Below, piece by piece: positions 1 through 5,733 of a stretch of 9,431 nucleotides of DNA. The position numbers and the translations under genes were made by a program. The DNA lies in assembly GCA_964392615.1 (NCBI GenBank), contig CAYMRB010000401.1, positions 1 through 9,431 on the forward strand, written 5' to 3'. This DNA is from CAYMRB01 sp964392615. Its GTDB lineage: Bacteria; Planctomycetota; UBA8108. The notes below the pieces were generated by a model. It made no database searches, was not told the DNA's origin, and saw nothing but the letters and a program-made list of their open reading frames with translations. How positions within the stretch are numbered: position 1 is the first letter of the stretch; every line of letters begins with the position of its first letter.

Positions 1-1412
1 AACAGCAGCACGTACACCACCGCCAGGGCGATCTGCAGCACGGCGTACGGTATGGCCTTCGCGATGAAGCCGCCGAACGAGAGCTTCAGCTCGTGCTTGT
101 GGATGATCGTCACCGCGACCAGCGTCGATGCCGAGCCGATCGGGGTCAGGTTGCCGCCCAGGTTGGCGCCGAAGACGACCGACCACCACAGCGACGAATC
201 GCCCGGCGTCTCGAGCCCGGTGAGGATCTTACCGAGCATCGCAGCGAGCGGAATGTTGTCCGTTACCGAACTGAACCCTGCCGAAACGGCGAGCAGAAGC
301 CCCGGCCCGAGCCGCGGCCCCGTGTCGACGAGATGCTCGAGGCCCTTGCCGATCAGAGCCAGCACCTGGGCGTGCTCCATCACGTTGATGACGACGAAGA
401 GCCCCGCGAAGAAGCCGAGCAGGTCCCAGTCGAGCGCCTGGTAGAACTTGTCCGCGATCGCCTTGAAGCGCACCAGCATGATGCAGGCGAAGGCGAGCGC
501 GACGAATCCCATGCCGAGATCCTTGACGACCGGAAGGATCGACGTCGTCGCGATCACCGCGATGAACAGCACGGTCATCGCGCCGCCGAACCAGAAAAAG
601 AACCGGCTCTCGATGCCGTCGTTCTCGTCGAACGCTGCGACCCGCATGCGCGCGGCATTGCGCGCCTCGTCGCTCTCGAGCCGGCGAATGCCGCAGAGCT
701 TCGCGCCCAGGAGGATCGTCACGGAGGTCGCCACCACGACGTACGGCGCCGACGCGATAAAGAAATCGACGAAGCCGATGCCCGCCGCGTTGCCGACGAT
801 GATGTTCGGTACCGAGCTGATCAGCGTCAGCATTCCGCCGATGTTCGTCAGCAGCCCCTCCACGAGCAGGAAGCCGAGGAGCTTGTCCTGCTGCTCGAGC
901 TTGCGCAGCGACACGCCGGTCAGCGAACCGACGATGATCATCGCCGTCACGTTGTTCAGCACGGCCGAAAAAACGACGGTCATCAGGCCGTAGGAGACGA
1001 GCAGCTTGAACGGATCGCCTCCTGACGCCTTCGTCACCTTGATCGCGATCCATGTGAAGAGGCCGGACCGCGACGTGACGTCGACGAAGAGGCTCGAGCC
1101 GAGGATGATCGCGATGACCCCCCAATCGATCGCCGGGATATAGACCGGCAGGTCGATCGAGTGCCCGGCCACGACGACCGGTCCGACCGGCAGAAGGTCG
1201 AAGGCTCCACCGACCAGCAGGCACAACGCCGCGAACACGCCGACGATGATCGACTTCTTCGCGTGGATCTTCTCCTCGAACGCGAGCGTGACGATCATCG
1301 CGGTGAGAATGCCGGCGAACAGCAGCGTGACCGGAAGGGAGACCTCGGGCGCGGCGTGTGCGCCGTTCGTGCCTTGCGCATCGGCCCAGGCGAGCAGAGC
1401 GGTCGGGTTCAC
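1..1412 (-). CDS. ArsB/NhaD/SLC13-type ion transporter (3'-partial)
   Basis: This is a polytopic inner-membrane transporter of the ion transporter superfamily that includes ArsB, NhaD Na+/H+ antiporters, the P protein and SLC13 carriers. About 470 residues are visible and the frame is open to the left edge, so probably only a few C-terminal residues are missing. The two pseudo-symmetric signature halves are clear. The first is NNVTAMII at residues 153-160 followed by TNIGGMLTLISSVPNIIVG at 189-207. The second is TDNIPLAAM near 384-392 followed by GANLGGNLTPIGSASTLV at 415-432. Many hydrophobic segments lie between them, with a cytosolic-looking charged loop near 243-270. I chose the GTG at 1412 because AGGAA lies six bases upstream; another in-frame GTG at 1418 directly abuts that site. 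The gene follows the Usp-type gene by 18 bases, so the two are probably cotranscribed. The substrate (Na+/H+, arsenite, or a mono- or dicarboxylate) cannot be fixed from sequence; the NN/DN and GGN motifs favour the ArsB/NhaD side. Confidence 0.88.
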   Translation of the reverse strand, partial: MNPTALLAWADAQGTNGAHAAPEVSLPVTLLFAGILTAMIVTLAFEEKIHAKKSIIVGVFAALCLLVGGAFDLLPVGPVVVAGHSIDLPVYIPAIDWGVIAIILGSSLFVDVTSRSGLFTWIAIKVTKASGGDPFKLLVSYGLMTVVFSAVLNNVTAMIIVGSLTGVSLRKLEQQDKLLGFLLVEGLLTNIGGMLTLISSVPNIIVGNAAGIGFVDFFIASAPYVVVATSVTILLGAKLCGIRRLESDEARNAARMRVAAFDENDGIESRFFFWFGGAMTVLFIAVIATTSILPVVKDLGMGFVALAFACIMLVRFKAIADKFYQALDWDLLGFFAGLFVVINVMEHAQVLALIGKGLEHLVDTGPRLGPGLLLAVSAGFSSVTDNIPLAAMLGKILTGLETPGDSSLWWSVVFGANLGGNLTPIGSASTLVAVTIIHKHELKLSFGGFIAKAIPYAVLQIALAVVYVLL

Positions 1413-1418
1413 TTTCAC

Positions 1419-1423
1419 TTCCT
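1419..1423 (-). promoter_or_regulatory. Shine-Dalgarno site of the ion transporter
   Basis: The minus strand reads AGGAA here, six bases before the GTG at 1412 and with no gap before the GTG at 1418. Normal spacing therefore favours the 1412 start. The site lies in the 18-base gap after the stop codon of the Usp-type gene. Confidence 0.55.
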
Positions 1424-1430
1424 GTTCGAG

Positions 1431-2297
1431 CTAGAGCAACAGCAGCGGGATCTCGTTGATCTCGACGGCGAGCGGATACGCCAGGCCGTGCATGGCGGCC
1501 TGTTCCGCGTCCTTTGTATGGAGAACGAGCAGGTCGACGTCGTGCTCCGAGACGAGCCGCCGGTAGTCCTTCAGGTGGGCACCGACCTCGACGGCCGACC
1601 CCACGGTGACGTCGACCCCGCTCATGTCGATGACTTGCGCACACGATTGCGCGTACTCGAGCGGCTCCTTCTGGAGACGCTCGAGAATCGTCTCGCGGGC
1701 GTTGTCGGTGTCGATGCTCGGGATCTTCGCGATCGCGTCCATGTACCTCTCGAAGGTCGCGCGATCCTCGACGTTCGCCAGGATCAGCCGGCCGCCGGCG
1801 CCCGTGAACGCCAGGGCCCGATTGACGAGCTCGTGATCGCCCGTCAGGTGATCCGTCATCGCCATCACCGTTCGAATCTCGCCGAGCGAGCGATCGAAGG
1901 TCTCCTGATCGGCGGGATGCGGCAGCAGCAACACCGGGTACGGCGTCGCCTGCGTCAGCACCTCGACGAACTCGCCCAGGCTGTGACACCACCGCCACGC
2001 GCTCGAATGGAGCGTCCGGTACGTGCAGACCAGATCGGGGCTCGCACTCTCGAGAATCCGCAACAGGTCCTCGATCGTACTGAACTCGTCACCGCAAACA
2101 TCGCGCCACTCGACGTCGCCGGCGGCAGTCCCGCGAATCGACGCGAGGCCCGTACGCAGGCGGTCGCCGAGCGGCCGCGCGCGCAGCTCGTCGAGATCGG
2201 TGACGAAGACGGCGGAACGGATCGCGACCTCGCGGTACTCGAATAGCGACTTCGCAGCCGACCTGAAGACGCTCTCGAACTGATCGATGTTCGTCAT
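1431..2297 (-). CDS. Tandem universal stress protein (UspA-like), 288 aa
   Basis: A soluble protein of 288 residues that I read as two Usp-type alpha/beta domains in tandem. The N-terminal half (about 1-128) ends in the strand-type sequence PYPVLLLPHP, matching the usual PVLVVP end of a Usp domain. The C-terminal half (about 138-288) starts with the strand IRTVMAMTD, continues with a helix and GGRLILANVED (168-178), and ends with DVDLLVLHTKD (253-263) and IPLLLL. The usual nucleotide-binding G-x2-G-x9-G-(S/T) motif before the last strand is absent in both halves; the second half has HGLAYPLAVEINE there. This suggests a member that binds no ATP or binds it differently. The gene starts at ATG 2297 with no clear Shine-Dalgarno site. 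The ion transporter follows 18 bases later. Usp domains often accompany or are fused to ion transporters, so modulation of that transporter is a reasonable inference, not a demonstrated role. Confidence 0.78.
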   Translation of the reverse strand: MTNIDQFESVFRSAAKSLFEYREVAIRSAVFVTDLDELRARPLGDRLRTGLASIRGTAAGDVEWRDVCGDEFSTIEDLLRILESASPDLVCTYRTLHSSAWRWCHSLGEFVEVLTQATPYPVLLLPHPADQETFDRSLGEIRTVMAMTDHLTGDHELVNRALAFTGAGGRLILANVEDRATFERYMDAIAKIPSIDTDNARETILERLQKEPLEYAQSCAQVIDMSGVDVTVGSAVEVGAHLKDYRRLVSEHDVDLLVLHTKDAEQAAMHGLAYPLAVEINEIPLLLL

Positions 2298-2397
2298 CGG
2301 AATCCGGTGAACCGGCGGTTTTTTGGATAGACGCGACTGCGCTGACCAACAAGATACTCAGAGTCGGCGCTACGCAAACCGAAAACACCATCCTGCC
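2298..2397. promoter_or_regulatory. Divergent intergenic region between Usp-type and E1 alpha genes
   Basis: This 100-base gap separates two genes transcribed away from each other, so promoters for both units should lie here or just inside the genes. It contains a small inverted repeat, CCGG-TGAA-CCGG (2304-2315), then CGG and six T (2319-2324). I see no convincing pair of sigma70-type -35 and -10 boxes with normal spacing. The stretch before the E1 alpha ATG is A/C-rich and lacks a Shine-Dalgarno site. Confidence 0.5.
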
Positions 2398-3393
2398 ATG
2401 ACCGTATCGTCCTCGAAATCCTCCGCTCCGGTCGTGACTCCGGCCGAGAAACTCGAGCTCTACTACTGGATGCGCTTGACGCGGGCGCTCGACGACCGCT
2501 GTGACGCGCTGTTCAAGCAGGGCAAGATCCCCGGCGTGATCTTCTCGCAACGGGGGCACGAGGCGATCTCCGTCGGCTCGTCCTTCGCGCTCGAGGACGG
2601 CGATGTCATCGCGCCCTTGCACCGCGACCTCGGCGCCTTCCTCCTCCGGGGCATGAAGCCGGAGCAGGTCGTCGCGCAGGCCCTCGGTCGCGTCGGAGGA
2701 CCGAGCCGGGGCCGCGACGCGAACACGCACGGGTTCGGCGACATGGAGCTCGGCATCATCGGCTACGTCAGCCACCTGCCGCAGTCGATGCCCGTCACGC
2801 TCGGAGCCGCGTTCGCGCTGCAGTATCGCGGCGGGGATCGCGTCGCGTTGAACTACTTCGGCGACGGTTCGGCCTCGGAGGGCGGCACGCACGAGACGCT
2901 CAACCTCGCGGCGGTGCTGCAGGCGCCGGTCGTGTTCATCCTCGAGAACAACCAGTACGCCTACTCGACGCCGCTCGAGCACCAGTGCCGGGTGACGGAT
3001 CTCGCCTCCCGCGCGGTCGGCGTCGGCATGCCGGGCGTCACCGTCGACGGCAACGACGTGCTCGCCGTGCTCGCCGCGACTCGGGACGCGGTCGCCCGCG
3101 CGCGCCGCGGCGACGGCCCGACGCTGATCGTCGCGAACACGATGCGCATGCGCGGACACGCTATCCACGACTCCGCGGAATACGTGCCGGAGGAGCTCCT
3201 CGACGAGTGGACCGCCCGCGATCCGATCGCGACCTTCGAAGCGCTGCTGCTCGACGAGGGCGTCCTGGACGATGCTGCACGCACGGCGACGGGCGGGCGC
3301 ATCCGCGCGCAGCTCGACGAGGCCGTCGACAAGGCCGAGGCGAGCCCGTGGCCCGACCCGGACACGCTGACCGACGGAGTGTTCGTGCCATGA
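2398..3393 (+). CDS. 2-oxoacid dehydrogenase E1 component, alpha subunit
   Basis: This is the alpha subunit (331 aa) of a heterotetrameric, thiamine-diphosphate-dependent 2-oxoacid dehydrogenase E1, which decarboxylates a 2-oxoacid and passes the acyl group to a lipoylated E2. The ThDP/Mg motif is intact: GDGSASEG begins at residue 155 and ends with ENN at 183-185, followed by QYAYSTP. Also visible are the HRD segment at 75-77 and the active-site loop RGHAIHDSAEYVP at 252-264, which corresponds to the HGHS-type loop of the family. Length is typical for bacterial alpha subunits. The segment SHLPQSMPVTLGAAFA (125-140) resembles branched-chain or acetoin-type enzymes more than classical pyruvate dehydrogenases, but the substrate is not certain. 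I chose ATG 2398; an in-frame TTG at 2323 would add 25 residues unlike the family N-terminus. The stop overlaps the beta-subunit start as ATGA, implying translational coupling. Confidence 0.93.
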   Translation: MTVSSSKSSAPVVTPAEKLELYYWMRLTRALDDRCDALFKQGKIPGVIFSQRGHEAISVGSSFALEDGDVIAPLHRDLGAFLLRGMKPEQVVAQALGRVGGPSRGRDANTHGFGDMELGIIGYVSHLPQSMPVTLGAAFALQYRGGDRVALNYFGDGSASEGGTHETLNLAAVLQAPVVFILENNQYAYSTPLEHQCRVTDLASRAVGVGMPGVTVDGNDVLAVLAATRDAVARARRGDGPTLIVANTMRMRGHAIHDSAEYVPEELLDEWTARDPIATFEALLLDEGVLDDAARTATGGRIRAQLDEAVDKAEASPWPDPDTLTDGVFVP

Positions 3394-4367
3394 CGGTCAG
3401 AAGCTACCTCGACGCGATCAACCAGGCGCTGCACGAGGAGATGGAGCGCGACGACAGCGTCTTCGTCGTCGGCGAGGATATCGGCGCGTTCGGCGGCGCG
3501 TTCAAGGCGACCGCCGGGCTCTTCGAGCGATTCGGGCGCCGACGCGTCGTCGACATGCCGATGTGCGAGTGGGCGTTCGTCGGACTCGCGAACGGCGCGG
3601 CGATGATGGGGCTGCGACCCGTCGTCGAGATCCAATTCGCCGACTTCGTCTCGACGGGCTTCGACCCGATCGTGCAGTACGCGGCCACGACGCACTATCG
3701 CTGGGGCACGCAGGTGCCGATCGTCGTCCGCGCCCCCTGGGGCGGCGGCTCCACCGCTGGCCCGTTCCACTCGCAGTGCCCCGAAGCGTGGTTCGCGCAC
3801 ACGCCAGGGCTCAAGGTCGTCATTCCAGCGACTCCGTACGATGCGAAAGGCCTGCTGATCGCTGCGATCCGCGATCCGAACCCGGTCGTCTTCTTCGAGC
3901 CGAAGTACCTGTACCGACGCGTCGAGGAGGAGGTGCCCGACGGTCCGTACACCGTGCCCATCGGGGAAGCGCGCATCGCGCGACCCGGCGATGCGGCGAC
4001 GCTCGTCACGTACGGCGCGATGGTGCAGGAGGCGCTGGAGGCGGCTTCGACCGTCGCGACAGAAGACGACGCCGAGTGCGAGGTCATCGACCTGCGAACG
4101 ATCGCGCCGCTCGACACGGATGCCGTTCTCGAGTCCGTGCGCCGCACCGGACGCGCGCTGATCGTTCACGAGGCAACGCGCACCTGCGGCGTCGGTGCCG
4201 AGGTGGCGGCGCGGATCACCGAGCACGCCTTCGAATTCCTCGATGCTCCCGTGCGTCGCGTGACCGCGCCGGACACGCCGGTACCGTACAGCCCGCCGCT
4301 GGAGAAGGCCTTTCGGCCGGGTGCCGCGAGTATCGCTTTGGCGCTGCGGGGCTTGCTCGCATACTGA
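3390..4367 (+). CDS. 2-oxoacid dehydrogenase E1 component, beta subunit (branched-chain type likely)
   Basis: This is the beta subunit (325 aa) that pairs with the alpha subunit encoded just upstream; together they form the cytosolic E1 alpha2beta2 decarboxylase. The pyrimidine-binding half carries VFVVGEDIG (24-32) and MPMCEWAFVG (56-65), in which E60 is the conserved glutamate that activates ThDP. The HSQ with active-site H127 follows, then PEAWFAHTPGLKVVIPATPY (131-150). DPNPVVFFEPKYLYR (162-176) closely resembles branched-chain 2-oxoacid dehydrogenase beta subunits. The C-terminal transketolase domain runs from about 188 to 320, with VIDLRTIAPLD (232-242) and VHEATRTCGVGAE (259-271). The start ATG overlaps the alpha stop by four bases, with GGAG about ten bases upstream. 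No E2 or E3 gene follows; the next gene encodes a secreted peptidase after 60 bases. The branched-chain assignment is inference from motif resemblance. Confidence 0.93.
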   Translation: MTVRSYLDAINQALHEEMERDDSVFVVGEDIGAFGGAFKATAGLFERFGRRRVVDMPMCEWAFVGLANGAAMMGLRPVVEIQFADFVSTGFDPIVQYAATTHYRWGTQVPIVVRAPWGGGSTAGPFHSQCPEAWFAHTPGLKVVIPATPYDAKGLLIAAIRDPNPVVFFEPKYLYRRVEEEVPDGPYTVPIGEARIARPGDAATLVTYGAMVQEALEAASTVATEDDAECEVIDLRTIAPLDTDAVLESVRRTGRALIVHEATRTCGVGAEVAARITEHAFEFLDAPVRRVTAPDTPVPYSPPLEKAFRPGAASIALALRGLLAY

Positions 4368-4414
4368 ATGCGTGCCGGCGGCCACTCGATCGCCGCGCAT
4401 CGCCATGTCGCACT

Positions 4415-4418
4415 GGAG
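4415..4418 (+). promoter_or_regulatory. Shine-Dalgarno site of the S41 peptidase
   Basis: GGAG lies nine bases before ATG 4428. It supports that start over the in-frame ATG at 4368, which would add 20 residues in front of an otherwise standard signal peptide. Confidence 0.55.
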
Positions 4419-4427
4419 ACTCCGATC

Positions 4428-5708
4428 ATGTCGCGTAGAGCACTCGTCGGCTTCGTCCCTGTCGGTGTTGTTCTGGCCGTCGCTTTCGCGCCATTCCTCC
4501 CGGGTCGCGTTCACGCGGAGGACTCGTACGAAGAGACCTTTACCGATCTCTATCGCGAGCTCGGCAGGCGATACCCGTGCTTTGCCCTCAAGAAGATCGA
4601 TTGGCAAGCGGTCGGCAAGGAGCTGCTGCCGCGAGCGAAGAAGGTGCAGACGGAGGACGAGTTCGCGATCCTCTGCGTCGAGCTCGTCGCGCGCCTCGAG
4701 GACAGCCACGCGACATTGCTGCCGGGATCGCGAGAGCTGCCGAAGATCCCGTTCCCGCGCTGGGACCCGGGCCTCACGTGCCTGACCGACGACCGCGGCC
4801 GGCCCGTCGTCTACCACGTCGACCGCGGGAGCCCGGCGCAGAGAGCGGGCATCGGCCTGGGCGACACGATCGTCGAGGTCGATCGCGCGCCCGTGAAGAA
4901 GGCGATCGACGCCATGGCGGCGAAGCTCACGCGCTACGTCGGCTACTCGAGCGAACGCTACCTGCGATACCAAGCCACGCGCTGGTTTCTGCGCCGCGAG
5001 GAGAAGGGCGACACCGTGACGGTCGGTCTGATCTCGGCTCGCGGCAAGAAGCGACGCATCAAGCTGCAATCGACGATGGACGTCCGCTACCTGCCGCGGC
5101 TGCCCGTCCCGATCAAGGGCATATCGGACTCGGCGGACGTCGCGTGGACGACGCTGCCGGGAGACATCGGCTACATCTACGTGCGGCGCATCCGAGCCGA
5201 CCTGATCGACCGACTCGACGCTGCCGTCGGCGAGCTCGCGAAGGCGAAGGCGCTGATCATCGACGTCCGGGGCAACAGCGGCGGCGGCTTCGACGCGGCG
5301 CGCTCGCACCGCAACTTCGACACGGATGACGAGGAAGAACCCGACCGACCGCGGTTCAAGGGGCCGATGGCCGTGCTGCTCGCCCCCCGGTGCATCAGCG
5401 CGGGCGAAGGCTGGGCATCGTGGTTCATCGCGGAGAAGCGAGCGCGCGCGTTCGGCGAGGCGACGGCCGGGGCCTCGGGGCGCAAGACGATCTACGAGCT
5501 CAAGAACGGCCACTTCAAGGTGCGCTTTCCGGTCAAGGCCTACCGCGGCTTCCTCGATCGCCCGATCGAGCGCCGCGGCCTCGAGCCCGACGAGCCAGTG
5601 CGGCAGAAGGCGAAGGACCTCGCGCGCGGTCGCGACACGGTCCTCGAGGCAGCGCGCGCGTATCTCCTCGCGAAGACGAAGAAGAGTCGATCGAGCCGAC
5701 GTCGATAG
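4428..5708 (+). CDS. Exported S41-family serine peptidase with PDZ domain
   Basis: A 426-residue exported peptidase related to C-terminal processing and tricorn-core proteases. Residues 1-30 form a signal peptide: an RR-containing start, a hydrophobic core, and VHA before ED. The N-terminal helical region (about 33-98) has the family pattern, with KKIDW (55-59) and LEDSHATLL (90-98). A PDZ domain spans about 112-205, including GSPAQRAGIGLGDTIVEVD (134-152). The catalytic domain shows ALIIDVRGNSGGG (275-287) and then RCISAGEGWASWF (321-333), where S324 is the expected nucleophile. GEATAG (343-348) and RGLEPDEPV (383-391) follow, typical of the C-terminal part of S41 domains. The lysine that lies 25 residues after serine in CtpA/CtpB is not at that position; K353 is at +29. 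The protein therefore looks closer to the S41B/tricorn-like branch, or uses another base. The basic tail KTKKSRSSRRR is unusual. It probably acts in the periplasm; the substrate is unknown. Confidence 0.9.
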   Translation: MSRRALVGFVPVGVVLAVAFAPFLPGRVHAEDSYEETFTDLYRELGRRYPCFALKKIDWQAVGKELLPRAKKVQTEDEFAILCVELVARLEDSHATLLPGSRELPKIPFPRWDPGLTCLTDDRGRPVVYHVDRGSPAQRAGIGLGDTIVEVDRAPVKKAIDAMAAKLTRYVGYSSERYLRYQATRWFLRREEKGDTVTVGLISARGKKRRIKLQSTMDVRYLPRLPVPIKGISDSADVAWTTLPGDIGYIYVRRIRADLIDRLDAAVGELAKAKALIIDVRGNSGGGFDAARSHRNFDTDDEEEPDRPRFKGPMAVLLAPRCISAGEGWASWFIAEKRARAFGEATAGASGRKTIYELKNGHFKVRFPVKAYRGFLDRPIERRGLEPDEPVRQKAKDLARGRDTVLEAARAYLLAKTKKSRSSRRR

Positions 5709-5733
5709 GTACCGGTTCCCAGCCGATCGAATC

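Noticed and set aside
93..1025. A 310-codon plus-strand open frame opposite the transporter
   Set aside because: Its composition (Arg, Asp, Glu, His repeats) is that of an out-of-frame reading of a hydrophobic gene in high-GC DNA, with no recognisable domain.
229..1998. A 589-codon minus-strand open frame covering the transporter and Usp-type genes
   Set aside because: It is Arg/Gly-rich and featureless. The overlapping minus-strand frames give an intact transporter with paired signature motifs and a Usp-type protein.
2323..2397. TTG at 2323 as an upstream start for the E1 alpha gene
   Set aside because: The added 25 residues are polar and unlike family N-termini, and no ribosome binding site precedes the TTG. 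ATG 2398 gives a normal-length protein.
4376..4400. A GC-rich inverted repeat (GCGGC...GCCGC) between the E1 beta and peptidase genes, as a possible terminator
   Set aside because: The stem is only about five pairs, and no T run follows, so it cannot be supported as an intrinsic terminator.
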